A stretch of DNA of 64,000 nucleotides from Oxyruncus cristatus. Its lineage: Eukaryota; Chordata; Aves; Passeriformes; Cotingidae. The notes under the pieces are model-generated. The model was not told the origin of the DNA. It saw only the letters and a program-made list of their open reading frames with translations, and made no database searches. This document shows, piece by piece, positions 1 to 12,554 of this stretch. Position numbers and translations under genes: made by a program. Position 1 is the first letter of the stretch, and the number at the start of each line of letters is the position of its first letter. The stretch covers positions 773,177 to 837,176 of the forward strand of contig VXAY01002459.1 in NCBI GenBank assembly GCA_013399855.1, written 5' to 3'.

Positions 1-1267
1 TGGTGATTCAACAACGATACACAGATAAACCCAAACAGAGACCTAAAGTCTTTGTAACAAGACACAGGAAAAAAAAATCAACAAATGAGACAAATTCATG
101 TAATAATCCTCTTGCTTCTGACTAATACAAACTGAAGTTTATTCTAATGAAATAACAAAACTGTGTTGCATAGGAAGGACTGACTGGGATCATATGTCAT
201 ATGGAAATACATAATGAAGTACTTTGAAGGCAATTGTTGAAGTCAACTGACCAAACTGCAGAGCTCTGGTATTTAATCCATCAATATTTCTGAACTTCAG
301 TCATTTGGGAAACTGTATTTCAATACAGAATGAAATACATTTGAAAATATATTTCAGTGGGATTTATTCTGAGATTATTCAATGTAGTTCATGTTTGCAT
401 TTTCAGTTTATTTTGTGATGTTATTGGCTTCATTTGGATTTAGCATGGATCACACGTAGATTCAATTTCTCTTCATTTATAGACATTCTTAAAACTCTAT
501 ACATGAATTATAAGGTAATTATAAGGTAATATAAAGTACTTTGATCTCTTAAGGCTAAAGAAAACTATTGACCCATCAGAGACCATGGTAAGCAGAAGTG
601 CTAGAGTACTATCTTTCTGCAAAACTGCAACTGCTTCTATTTCTTCAGAAAAAGAACATTTTAGTTTGTCAAGCTCTTTGACAATAAGCAAAAGGACTTT
701 TTCTGTGTGTTTCACCCCTTGTACAATGGTTAGCAAATTCTTGTACTACCCACAGGTACCAAAAATAAAGAACATCACTAGGTCACTTCTTGATCCACGT
801 GTTTGTAATAATGCTAGTAAAAAGATTATATTTTTTTATCTATATTTTGAAATAAAAGGTATAAATAATTGCATCAGTCCTGTGATTACTGATCTTTGAG
901 ATAATATTGACCAATGTACTCAAGCTGCTTATATAGTCTGGTGAAAAATGAGAAAATACTTTTTTTTTCCTAGGGGAACACTTCAAGCAAAACAATGAAA
1001 AAAAGTGTTTTTTTCTGGAAAAAAAGCACCTTAGGAATAAAGTTTACCATTACGCTTTAGGTGCTATTTAGTGTTTGTGTAACAGTTTGAAAATATACTC
1101 TGATCAGTGATGCATAGAGAAGGTAGACATGGTTGTTCTCAGGTAGGAGATGGAGGCCATGCAGACCCTGATTCAGCTGCTTATAAACTGTCAGGGAAGA
1201 CCCATCCTACAAAAACATAATATCTGTCAGATCCCACAAGTGATTTTGCTCTCTTGTCTTTATACAG

Positions 1268-1378
1268 CATAGACAGACTCCTTTGTTTATGGTGTTAGAC
1301 TTTTCTAGCTCATTAGAGGAAGTCTTATGCAGAAGGTTAACAGTCGTGGAAGGAGGAGAGGCAAATATTAACTTGTAG
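1268..1378 (+). other. Candidate 3'-terminal coding exon (weak)
   Basis: A strong acceptor-like tract (pyrimidine-rich from about 1244, ending in TACAG at 1267) is followed by 36 open codons that end at TAG 1376-1378. Only one of the three frames is open. It would begin HRQTPLFMVLDFSSSLEEVL. A poly(A)-like AATAAA lies near 1623. I recognise no protein family, and an open run of this length after a pseudo-acceptor is not rare in a 64-kb window. Transcript evidence would be needed to believe it. Confidence 0.08.
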
Positions 1379-3913
1379 AAGTAATTGCCTGCTGCTGCAT
1401 CCCCACTGAGATGTGACAAGGCAAAGAGGTGTTGTCAGCAGGTGGATGTGAGTGCTCCAAAGAAAACCCAGTTTTAAGGACTTTTGAGTGGAAGAGTACC
1501 TTCCATAATTTGTTTTCCTCTTCTTTTGGTAAGTTGCAGCATTTCTTTTGGAATTACAAACTATGTGAAAGTGATGGGCATTTCTCCAACATGGGTGAAA
1601 CTAATTGAGCTGCTGACAAGAAAATAAATGCTCGGAAACTTCCTTTGCCTTAGTTTCAGACTAGTTTAGAAAATTGTGCTACACATGAATTATCTAATTA
1701 TTTGTGCCATGTGTTTAGAAAATAGCTGAAGCAGTGGATGCAAGAATTTTATAAAACAGAATGGAGAAAAAAATCTTATAAATAGGGAGAACAGGTGACC
1801 AAGAATTATAAACGTTATGAACAAAATCATTGGATAAGCAAACCAATTATATTAATATACTTCGCATTTTAGTGTTTCTTGAAAGTAGAGATGAAGTCAA
1901 GTGCTGGAGGAATGTAAAGGACCACTATGGATTTTGTCTGTACTCCTCAAAAGGCTGAGGGCATATATTTTTAATGGATAGAGACTGGTTATCATCAGAT
2001 GACTTCACATCACATGAGTTACTGGCTCTTAATATTTTTTCCTGTATCTTGTCCTTAGATACCTTTTCAATTGAATTATAACAAGCCTTCTGAAAACGTA
2101 TGTAGGAAGGAAATGTTGTGACTGCTCTCAGTAAACTCCTACCCAGCAGAAGAATTCGTGTCTTGCAGAAAGTTCTGTGATGCTAAAATGGCACAATCTC
2201 ATAGTGCCACAGTCTTTTATTCAGTCATGAAAAATAGAAGGGTTTGCTCTCTTCAGCAGCCAGTTTCCATAAAATTTGTGAGAGTGGTATTCCCTGTGAA
2301 ATCTGTGTGACATAGATTAGTGGCAACTTCAGAATTTAAAAAGGAATGAAAGACAGAGGCACGTATATACATAAAATTCATGACTTGCACCACACCTCCT
2401 TAGAGAAACAAACTAAGATGTCTTTCAACTAAAAATAATGATGAAGAAATACTTTTCTTTTTTCTTTTTTTTTTAGCACAGATTAGATTTTACTTTCACT
2501 ACGTTAAAATCTGTATTTCCTGCACTTCTTAGATCTGCTTTTGTTTAAACTCTGAAGGAAAATGGAAGTATCCACTTCTGTATGTTGAAAGACACCCGAC
2601 TACTCGTTTTGGAATTGGTTAAATAATTTGCTTCAGAACTTTTAACACAAATAATGTGAATATGAAATTGTGAATACATACATTTTACTGCAGTTTGTTT
2701 GATCTGCAGTGGTTCAAATCACCTATAAATGTCATTACTCTCTCATGTGGTAGTTTAGTCAGTTGATGACCTTAATTAGAGAATCTTCAATCCACTACAT
2801 GATTAGATAAGAAAAGTGATTATATGGCATTTTTTTGTGTCAGTGGGTTCGTAATATATGACATTGTAACCGCTGTAAAAAACCTAATTCTTCATGTAGA
2901 AGAGAAAAAATAACATTAAACTTTACAATTATCTCAGCTGAAGCTATTATGTGTGGTTGCTCTGTGTATTTTTATTACTTTTGTTGATGAGGGAATAATA
3001 GCAACAAATAATTTTAATATAGCCAACGCAGAAAAAAAATCAGATTTCATTTAAGGAACTGTACTCCTAGTAGCAAAAAAAGAAAACAAGCAAACAATGA
3101 GCATGAAGTATCTATGCATATTCAACCCTTCCTCTAAGTGTGTACAGCAATATATTGAAAGTCCATTTAATTTTATTTTATGAACAGAAACCTCTTATAC
3201 TTTGTCACACAACTGATTCCCATAGTGTGATATCTTCCTGCAATGTTTGGGCAGAAACCAGTGATTGATAAGGACACTATTGAAAATACTGTCAGGATGA
3301 TTTAGGGAAGCTCATACCATAATTCCTGCCCATTGATGATGGAGTTCAAGATAACCTTTATTTTAGTAAAATTCTTCATTTTCTCCTGGTTTCAGGAATC
3401 CTCTTGTCATAAGACAATCATGTACACTGAATTCCAGAACCTAATATCCAGATATATGGTATTTTATTTGCAAATGTTGAGTTCGTTTCCTATTATCATT
3501 CATTAAAAAAACACAGTATATTAAAGAATAGAAAGATTCTATAAAACCTACTTGTTTATTTTTTTAAGAGCAATTATTAGTAAACTGTAGGAAAGTATGT
3601 TGTCTCTCAATAGGGAAATGAGCCTCTATATTTTTAATGTGTCATTTGAAAAATAACTAGGATGTGTAATTATATGCATTAAAAGCAGAATGTAGCTGTG
3701 AAAAATGAGATAGAGGTTATTTTTCAAAAATAAAATGAAACTTTAGTTACAGGCAATATAGAATCTATAGTAATTCATGGTGTTGTCCTTGTATTTGGAG
3801 GGGTAGGGGGTTCCATCTCAACTGGCACATCATAAATTTTCTTTTTTACTAAGTAGATACATAATTTTAAAATGAAAAATCATTAAAATATTCTGCTTTA
3901 TGCAAGAGAATTC

Positions 3914-4011
3914 GGTCAAGAAAAACATGAGTGTAGCATGATTTCTTTATTATTTTTTNTGGTCAAGAAAAACATATTTATGAGTGTAGCATGATTTCTT
4001 TATTATTTTTT
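3914..4011. repeat. Near-identical direct duplication across a single N
   Basis: The 45-bp stretch 3914-3958 is repeated at 3961-4011. The only difference is an extra six bases (ATTTAT or a rotation of it) in the second copy after GGTCAAGAAAAACAT. A lone N at 3959 separates the two copies. The two unit ends coincide almost exactly with the N. This is the pattern left when overlapping contig ends are joined without merging, or when two haplotypes are placed in tandem. It is therefore more likely an assembly artefact than a true tandem repeat. Confidence 0.85.
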
Positions 4012-4957
4012 ATCTGAAGTTCCTATCATGACACAAAGTGGTCTTGATTTCCTGTCAAATTGTTGCTCTAATCTACTCCCAACTGGGCTAATATTGAGTA
4101 TTTTCCAGGTCTGGATGATGTCTGCTTGAGAACTGTGTGTATGTAGTGAGGAGAAGGTCAGAAGGAAATATGCTTTGGATTCAGGTCTCCATTCACTTAT
4201 CTAAACATCTTGTAATGATTAGTTTTCCTAATGAACTAAATGAAAGTTTTTTGCTATTGCTGCCCTTCACGAAGCTGGGTTTTTTTTGAATAATATAGTA
4301 TGATGCCTACCATTTTAGACCTCCTCAGACCTGCAAAATCTTAAGAAAATGAGCTCTGTTCCATTCCAAAAAACACTTACGAAAATGCAGTAGGTAATAT
4401 CTCAAAACAATGAATTAAAAACTTAGCTTTTCACAGCATATTTTGATTTCATTCCGTGCCTCACACCGCACCAAGGCCAGATTGTGAGTGCATTTGCTTG
4501 GGCATGTTGGGTTGAAGGCTGTTATTAAGCAGGTGATTAACTCATTATTATCTTATGTTGTCCTTCTTTTCTATGGATGTTATCCACTTCCTCATTTGGT
4601 TTGTAATCTTACTAATAGCTTGCTACTACTTTTACTACTGCTCCAGTAATTGCTTCATGTTCTTTCTTATTGTTGTGAATTAGCTAGGATTAAGTCATGT
4701 GATAATTTAAATCAGAAAGGTCTGTGCCTAGTAGTTTTACTCCTGAAGGGTCTTTAATTGGGCTTTTTTGCTTTATTTTTTACTTTTTGTTTTTTGTCAA
4801 AACATAACCTATTTCCACTAATGAAGATGTAGTTGTATTTGCAACGTGGTTGGATAATAGGTTATGTTCTTCTTGGTAGTAGAGTGTAAACAGTGTAAAT
4901 GTAGGTTGATTTCTCAGGCAAAATGATAGAATATACTGCAGTTACCACTCCATAATC

Positions 4958-5195
4958 ATGGAATCATAGAATGGCCTGGGTTGGAAGGAACCTGAAAGAT
5001 CCTCTAGCTCCCAATCCCCCTGCCATGGGCGGGGACACCTTTCACTAGACCAAGTTGCTCAAAGCCCATCCAAACCTGAATGTGAACACTTCCAGGGATG
5101 GGGCATCCACAGCTTCTCTGGGCAACCTGTGCCAGAGCCTCACCACCCTCACAGGGAAGAATGTTTTCCCCATAACTCATCTAACCCTACCTGTA
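4958..5195 (-). mobile_element. CR1 LINE 3'-end fragment
   Basis: On the plus strand this begins with the reverse complement of the CR1 3' end (AATCATGGAATCATAGAATGG) and runs into GGGTTGGAAGGAACC, the 'summary' block around TGCCATGGGCGGGGACACC, and GCATCCACAGCTTCTCTGGG. All are standard positions in avian CR1 tails. The element is in minus orientation and severely 5'-truncated, keeping only the 3' UTR and the last codons of ORF2. It is about 240 bp long with many substitutions. It shares this tail type with the copies at 12.15, 17.38 and 20.4 kb, so the four belong to one group of subfamilies. Confidence 0.93.
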
Positions 5196-8100
5196 AAAAT
5201 ATATTTGTGTTAATGTAGATAGAAGAAGGTATGAGAGTTGTGTTTGTAAGTGTTTCACCAGTTTTGTTAATAGATTCCTTTCTCTAGGCATCTGATTCTG
5301 AACTTTGGCACTGATTTGCCAAAAAATTTGAAGCCATGATAATGGTTTTCCTTTAAAAGATTAGGCATTTCTGTGAAAATTGTTGCACCAGTATTTGACA
5401 ATAATATTTATGTGTATATTGCCTACATTGTTCACTACTTCCATCTTTGTAAAACTGACTTTTTGACTCACTTTTGCCAATTTTATTGAAGAAAAACGGG
5501 ATGAACTGTTTTAAAAAGGTTTCATAGCAATGATTATATTTACTATTATTCATTTTATATACCTCTCAAATTCTCTTGGGTGGGTCTTGGCATGTTTTTA
5601 ACCTGTTTCTACTGTTAAGTCTCTTCTCACCCAATGCTATGGAAGAATACAAGTGACAGAAGGTACTTAACGGGATAATTGTGTGGTAGTTCTCCACAGT
5701 TAAGCTGTACCAGTGATTAACTGCTGTGTAATATTTACAAACAAGTATTCTAGCAGAATACTAATGTCAATATGTAACTTTATCTACAGATTAAAGTTCT
5801 TTCTCTTCCTCTTTGAACCACAGTGATCATTGCAGGTTTCTGATCACCTTTTCTTGCACGTCTCTGCAGTCTTGTTTACTTATTATAATTCCATCCCTTC
5901 TATGTAGTTCGTTACAAATTGGTCTCCAAATTGAATGTTACTTTTCAGCAGAAGCAGTGGGATCCATCACAGCAGATCCCCTCATAATAAATGTAAGGAT
6001 TTTTAGGGTGGATTCATACAAATCCTTTGAAATTCTACTTTGTTTTTCATGTTTCAACTCTCATTCTCTCAATTGTGCAAATTTATACATTTGTATTTCA
6101 TCCTGAGCTGGTAATGCTGGGCTTTAACTCACCATGTTTATGAGCTAGTGAGGTCGTACATCCACCATGTTTCTGTCAACTCTCCTATATAATTTTTCTG
6201 TGTTAGTCACAGCTTCCAATTTCTCCTTGTTTGTCCTTCATGCTTCTTGTGTATTTTATTATATTTCATCTATGCCTGAAAGCTCTCCAGGATTGATGTA
6301 CCGACACCCTTGTGAACTATTTGAAGGTTCCTCAAACTTGTCTACTGCAAAAGAGTTTTTCTCCTCTCTCCTCCTTATCATGCTGAAGAATATTACTTAT
6401 TTAAAATGTGTAATTGATCTAGACACTAAATTAGTGGCCCAAACCAGCCAATTGATCTGACTTTATTCAGATCAACTGTTAGCTCTTATCACTGCTTAGA
6501 GACAGCAAAACACAAATGTATATCACACTTACGGAGAGAAGAGTAAGAGGGATTGAGTGGGATTTAGGAAGCAGGTTGCTGCCCTAGAACTGAAAAAAAC
6601 ATGCTTGTCTTATCCCCTAAAGAGTTATGATTTGTGTATTGCATGAAAAAAAGTAGAGGAATTTTGACTTGTCTCAATTATCTTTATACCAAGAAAACCC
6701 TTCCAAAATAAAAACACAGAGTCTGAATGCTGGTGTCTTTGGGCATGTAAGGCTGCAAACACAATTTACTGATGGAAAGGCCAGATTTCCCCAAACCCTC
6801 CTTTCCAGCCAGGCTGGGGCTGTAGGTGCCAGCCTCCAGATGATGGGAGTGGGTCTGCCCTTGCCTTCGTGGTTTCCAAGCCACAGGTGCACACACCTGA
6901 ATAAATGGGTATTGCACATCAGCAGTCAACATTTTTCAGAGCATGAAAAGAAATATTTCATTATTAGGTGGCTTAAAAATCAGAAGTTGCTTTCAGTTTT
7001 GATTGTGATACAAAGGGAAAAGATAGATTATGATATACTTAGTTTTTTAATAAAAAATACTTGTTTATGAAATAAGTAAAAATGACTGATGGACCATGTA
7101 AAAATTAGAAATGTATAGAAACGTGAACAAGATGTTGGTGACCTTTATAATCTGAAAACTATGGTCAGAAATGTCAAAAGTAGAAACCTCTTTTATCAGC
7201 TAATTGTGCGTGGACTTTGCCATTACAGGTACTAAACCTTCATTGTAGAAATGACAGCTATCATTTGCTAAGCTGTAATCTTGTAAACGCAGCCATGTGA
7301 CTGGTCCCCACTGAAGTCAAGCATCTGCTTATCCCAAGTTAGTAGGAGAGTACATCAGGAACTCCAGATTGTTCTGTTTTGTCTTAGGGGAAAAAGGGAA
7401 AATAATTAGAATTATTGTTTTAGAGAATGCAAATCAGGTTGGCTCATAAAATGAGCACGAGGGCATTTGTTAAAATTACCAGGCAAACAGTTTCAAATTA
7501 ATAAAAGGAAATGTTTTTTAATGTGATGAATAATTAGACTGTGAAAATTGCTGGTAAATTATATTATTCATTCAAATAGCTGAGCAAGTATATGAAAAGG
7601 TTTTGGACTGCAAATGAATAGGAACTGCATAGGCAATAAAAACCAGAATATGCAGAAAAATATTAGGTGTTATTGGCTGCTATAATCCATGTGGTCATGA
7701 AAAAAGGGAAATTAACTTCCTTGTATTTCTATTTTCTTTTGTCACTGAACATCAGGCAGGATTTATGTGCCATTGAGCATCTATTTTCTTTGCCTTGGTC
7801 CATACTTTTAGCTAATAAGTATTGATTTATAACATCCTTGAAATTTTCATGTTGTAACTCAGCAAAATTTCTAACTCTCATTCGAAATTTTAAAATGCTA
7901 ACAAGCTACCCTGAAAACTCTAACCATTGATATTAAAATATTTCCCTAGTAAGTGTAATCAGTTGGACAGGAATAGCCCAGAAAAGTAGGGATATACAAG
8001 TACTCAGATACTCAGATTGCCAGATGCTTTAAGAAGGAAAACAAGAAATGTCATCAAGCCATGTGATCCACAGAAGCCTTCCAAAACAATTTTACTGAGG

Positions 8101-8623
8101 TTCAAGAACTGAGGTTTGCAGTCTAGTCTATAAATCATTTTGATGTTATCTAAAAGACCAACAAAGTGATAAAGTTAAAATGAAGTATTTTTATTTCTCG
8201 AAGCAAACTTTATCAGAGTGAAACATGAAATTACTTTGATTTTGTAAGTGATGTTCTTTACAAATTTCCTGCTCTTGCATACTAATTATCTGATAAGCCC
8301 TACCATTATCCCGTGATTTTTTTTTTCTGATTCTGTGGCACTCAGATTACCAAGGCATACACACATTTATTTTCACAGAGAAGGAGCAGAAGAAAGAGGG
8401 TTGTTATTGTTGTAAATCTTGCAAACTAAGGTTAGTGATATCTCACTTGGAAATATACCTCTTTTTTTGCCTAAAGGACTTAATGTCTTTTATTAGGCTT
8501 GCTTAGTCTAACACAGATTTTCAAGAAGAGAGAGAGCTAGGAAACATCTGTGAGTGACTAGCTTGAGGTAACTAGGAGGATGATGAAGTGACAAAACAAT
8601 AAAAACAGACTGGTTTCTTATTG

Positions 8624-8638
8624 AAAAAAAAAAAAAAA
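8624..8638. repeat. A15 homopolymer
   Basis: This is an uninterrupted run of 15 A, with no recognisable retroposon body upstream that would make it a poly(A) tail. Confidence 0.95.
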
Positions 8639-9310
8639 GTAGTACATTCTAGTCCTATGGAACATTTTAGAAAGTCACTCATATCCATTTTATCTCTACA
8701 TGTGAATGTGTTTGTTCATGAATTTCTGCCTGGACACTGAATGATATAGTGAAAAGGATTCTCTGAAACTGCAATTCACTGCCCAAGCTTTACCATGAAT
8801 ATGTGGATGGTTCTGATTCTCAACTGGGATCAGTTTATGTTACCGAACAACGTCAGCTCCTACTGCGTTTCACCTCATAGTAGAAATGGCACTAATGAAA
8901 CAAGCAGAAAGAGTCAACTTTCTTCTCTGATGTTGGGGGAGGTCACATACATGAACCCCCCCTGCTCCACAGTAGAAACTTGTACGACTGGTCCAGTCTA
9001 ATGTTTTCCTCACTCCCTGCCCTGCTGATTCATGGATCTGGTTAAGGATAGGAGATGGACCCAGCTGGGAAGTCTGCTGTGATTAATGCTCTTGCTGTAT
9101 AAGGGGCAGATGGCACAACACTCATTGGCTTGATAGATTCATTCTTTCTGCCTCTGGAAGAAGTACCTTGCTGTATTCCTTTCACATGCTTGAGGTTAAA
9201 AGAAACCTGGATGTTTGGGGGTTGAGGGACTGTGCCCACTGAATCTGAAAACTGAAGAATCAGCTGCTTGTTTGGACACAAGCAAGAACTACTTACCTGT
9301 AGCAGTTCTC

Positions 9311-9343
9311 AAAAAAAACCCCAAAAAAACCCAAACCAAACCA

Positions 9344-9377
<34 letters not shown>
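9311..9377. repeat. A/C-rich tract joined to an (AT)n microsatellite
   Basis: An A/C-rich low-complexity stretch with alternating A and C runs (9311-9346) passes directly into about 15 perfect AT dinucleotides (9347-9377). The minus-strand open frame of 101 codons that crosses it reads as alternating Ile and Tyr over the dinucleotide part and is an artefact of the repeat. The locus is likely polymorphic in length. Confidence 0.95.
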
Positions 9378-9382
<5 letters not shown>

Positions 9383-10483
9383 TCCACCATGGAATGGATA
9401 GTCTTTTCTGGAAGGTGTTGTGATAATTATGTTTGTATTAATCTTTCCTGGTTGCTTGGCTGCTGAACTAGAAAAAGAACTGTTTGGGATCAAACTGATT
9501 GAAAATTTGAATGGTTTCAGTAAAACAGAGGTAAACAGAGCAATTTGCTCTTTTTTTTTTTTTATAATGAAATTATGTTTTGTGTTACAAACATACATCC
9601 TCGTGCATCCCTTTCTTAAGAACTGGAGAGTGTAGGCTGATTTTCTCGAGCAGGGACCTATGGAATACTATCCGTCATAATATTTAGTTGGTTGAAAAAA
9701 CAGGTCTATCACAGCCTTTTCTCTCTATATTATTTTACAATTTTGTCTCCTAACCAGCTCAAGTATTTGACCTTTTTCTGAAATTCCTAACAATTTTGGA
9801 ATGGCCCAAATGTCATTTTTTATCAAATTTACTATTTGTAATGCAACAGAATAAATATATTTAGTTTTAGTGTCAATGACAAGGAGAACTGCAGTGACAC
9901 CGGGGCTGACAGAAACACTGACTGAGATCGTGGTCAAGGCTTGCATTGTACAAGTCAAAATGATTCCTCAGTTCTCCTGCTGTTACCTGAATCTGAATTC
10001 TCACAGCTGGCATAACTTCTCTTCTACCTGATGCAGTTACAAAGTATGATAATAGCAATTTTTTTAGATCAGGTTTATCTGTCAGAAGTTTGCTTATTAT
10101 TATTAGGGGTGATCTTCTTTGGGGTAACAGAAAATCTCAAAATATGTAAATTCTGTTAGTATCTCCTATTCCTTTCTGATTTTTGTCTCTCCTCCCCATA
10201 TTCTTTCCCTTTTAAACTAGACTCATGACACATTAGCATCTAACTAGCCACCAAGGTTATCAGAGATTTAAATAGCTGGAATTTTTTGTGGCTGGTGAGA
10301 TTGAGGAAAGTTCAAGGGAATCAAGAAACTTCTGTCATTATTATCTCCAGTGTGTTGACAAGACAGGATGAGAATTTACAGCAAATTGTCTCCTGCAGAT
10401 GGTTTTCATCACCATTGATAGTGTTGGGAATCTGCTCTTTTGCTTGGGGTTGAAGCAAAGGTGGACTCCTCAAATCAGCAGGA

Positions 10484-10512
10484 TATAGATATAGATATAC
10501 ACATGCACACAG
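10484..10512. repeat. Short GATATA / CACA simple repeat
   Basis: A few hexamer-like units (ATAGAT repeated) run into an alternating AC-rich stretch. It is short and imperfect and has no associated gene. Confidence 0.6.
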
Positions 10513-12152
10513 ACCACAGGTGTTCCACTGGGAAATTAATGAAAACTAATTAATTGTATTTCCCTGGGAGGTGTTTGAAAGGCTGACTTAATTTGAAAAT
10601 TTTTGTTTTGACTGTCAATACTGCTTTGAGAGCAGCAGAATTACTCAGCCTGTGAAGAGCTGGTTTGGCTGCCAAACTGTAGGAAAGCAGGTCACAGGTA
10701 CTGCAATATCTATGCTATGTTTTAATTAGAGGATAACGCAATATTTCAAGGCATATACTTGTTTTTTAGCTTTTACATTTGTAAGGGTATGAGTGCAAAG
10801 GCAGAGGTGACATAAATTATTTCAGGGGGAACAGGGATACTGAGCTGAGTACCTGCCCCACGATTTTGTGTCTGTTGAAATATCTACTGTTGAGGATTTA
10901 AGAAAATATTTGTGTCACATCATCCTTCTTTGCTTAAAATGAAGGCATTGTTGTCTCTTAAACTCTCATAACAATAAATTTGTAGACTATTGAGGTGGTT
11001 GTCTAGAAATAACTGTGTCAGGTACATTTTACTGAACATATTGCTACCATTTATCAAGTATTCCTGTCTAATAATTGCTTCATTTGAATTCTTTCTGCCT
11101 TCATGCAAATAATACATCATCTTGCAAGCCCTGGCTGGAATTCCATAATATGGGAGGGAAGGAAGAGATGTGATTTTTGCTCTGTTCTATGCCCATATTA
11201 TGTAATTTATTCATCTCCATCTCAGTTTGGGTTATCAAGAGGGAAAAGTTTATATGTGGAAAAATCCAGGCTTTGTTATTGGCATTTCCACCAGCAAAGC
11301 CACTGCAAGAAAGCACTGTAAGCTTATAAGAAACATTAAATGAGTATGGAATAACTTATTTCATATTCTATTTCCTTTTCAATTCCTGTAAATTATATTT
11401 GTTTTTATATAAACAGCTTCTAACCATGTCTTATACATATAGTTAACAGGTGAAACCTTTCTCTCAAGATTTTAAAACACAATATGTATCATCATCTTAT
11501 GTGTAACCTTTTGTCTGTTTCTGCCAAATATCTACCTGCCAGAAATCAGATAGAGAACATCTACCTCACTAGTTTCATAAAGTCAAATTCATATATGAAA
11601 ATCTCTGATGTGAAGATAATGTCAACATTCCAGTAATCATACAATAAAATTAAGAAATATTGTCCTTCTCCTACCTACACTAGAGCTTAAAATGTCACAA
11701 TTTTTAGAGGCATTATTCTTGTTTGAATCTGTTAAGTGAGTCTGGGATTTGGGCCACAGCAACAGAAGCTTTCAGCTTTAGATGTTATCCTACATTTTTA
11801 TTGCTTCCCTAGGCTTTATTTTTTGTTCAAGGGCTTCTTTTCTTTCAGATACAGTGGAGTTCTGTTGATCAAGATGGCTGTTCAGTTTAATTATCTGAAA
11901 TTCTTGCTCAGAAGAACATTTTAGTCTTAATTATGGTATGTTAATTAAATATTAATGTCTTCTCTCTGAAGATATGCTTGACATGCCTGGCCCAGTTCAG
12001 AGAGGGAGATACTGTCTTCTGTTAGACACTTGCCTAGTGGGATGCTTCAGCACACCATCGTAGCACATGGCACTTGGATGGCCTACAAAGCAAATCAACT
12101 GGAAATAATGAAAGCACTCTGTACAACTTTTTATTCTTAGAAGGACATAAAA

Positions 12153-12460
12153 ACATAGAATAGCCTGGGTTGGAAGGGACCTGAAAGATCACCTAGTTCC
12201 AATCCCACTGCCATAGGCAGGGACACCTTCCACTAGACCAGATTGCTCAGAGCTCCATCCGATCTGGCCTTGAACACTTCCAGGGATGGGGCATCCACAG
12301 CTTCTCTGGGCAACCTGTTCCAGTGCCTCACCACTCTCACACTAAAGAATTTCTTTCTAATATTTAATCTAAACCTACTCTCAGTTTGAAGCCATTCCCC
12401 CTTGTCCTGTCACTGCATGATCTTGTAAATAGTCTCTCTCCATCTTTCTTGTAGGCTCTA
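12153..12460 (-). mobile_element. CR1 LINE 3'-end fragment
   Basis: The plus strand opens with ACATAGAATAGCCTGGGTTG and continues through the standard tail blocks: GGAAGGGACC, the CTGCCATAGGCAGGGACACC block, GATCTGGCCTTGAACACTTCC, and GCATCCACAGCTTCTCTGGG. It then enters the end of ORF2 (CTGTTCCAGTGCCTCACCAC, then CCTTGTCCTGTCACTGCATG). Orientation is minus, about 310 bp are preserved, and the 5' end is lost near CTTGTAGGCTC. It is better conserved than the 4.96-kb copy. A perfect 14-bp hairpin lies only 62 bp beyond its truncated 5' end. Confidence 0.95.
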
Positions 12461-12521
12461 GAAACTTTATGGTGAAGTCTTCCTGTGATTCAGTTATGCT
12501 TTTTTCCTAATATATCTCTGC

Positions 12522-12554
12522 ATCTACTAGAGGATCCCTTATCCTCTAGTAGAT
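12522..12554. repeat. Perfect 14-bp inverted repeat (hairpin)
   Basis: ATCTACTAGAGGAT at 12522-12535 is exactly mirrored by ATCCTCTAGTAGAT at 12541-12554, with a 5-base loop CCCTT. There is no mismatch in the stem. No U-run or gene end that would make it a terminator is present, and it is too short for a typical microRNA precursor. A fold-back (template-switch) mutation that copied one arm is the simplest origin. Confidence 0.95.

Larger units (their letters stand above)
1..4957. other. Gene-free AT-rich unique sequence
   Basis: I see no recognisable gene, RNA gene or interspersed repeat here. Stops are frequent in all six frames and the longest open frames are about 100 codons, as expected by chance at this base composition. 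Two items inside are listed separately: an acceptor followed by a short open frame near 1268, and a one-N join flanked by a near-duplicate at 3914-4011. A small G-rich run lies at about 3795-3814. The stretch is compatible with an intron or intergenic DNA. Confidence 0.6.
5196..12152. other. Gene-free AT-rich sequence with simple repeats
   Basis: No gene or clear interspersed repeat is recognised in these 7 kb. The stretch 5810-6480 has two consecutive 97-codon plus-strand ORFs with low-complexity, hydrophobic translations that I cannot assign and take as chance. The 133-codon ORF at 6669-7070 overlaps two open frames on the other strand at 6674-6932 and has no recognisable domain. Poly(A) and (AT)n tracts are listed separately. 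Weak splice-like pairs occur, for example on the minus strand at 6538-6594 and 9987-10027, but nothing distinguishes them from background. Confidence 0.6.

Noticed and set aside
6669..7070. 133-codon plus-strand frame
   Set aside because: Two antisense frames overlap it. The composition changes abruptly to Ile/Lys/Leu-rich at the end, and no domain, Kozak context or splice signal supports it.
9293..9598. 101-codon minus-strand frame
   Set aside because: Its C-terminal part is the translation of the (AT)n microsatellite and the adjoining A/C tract.
9987..10027. 41-nt minus-strand exon-like segment
   Set aside because: The donor is GTAACA, which is weak, and there is no conservation or partner exon to lean on. 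It is no better than background.
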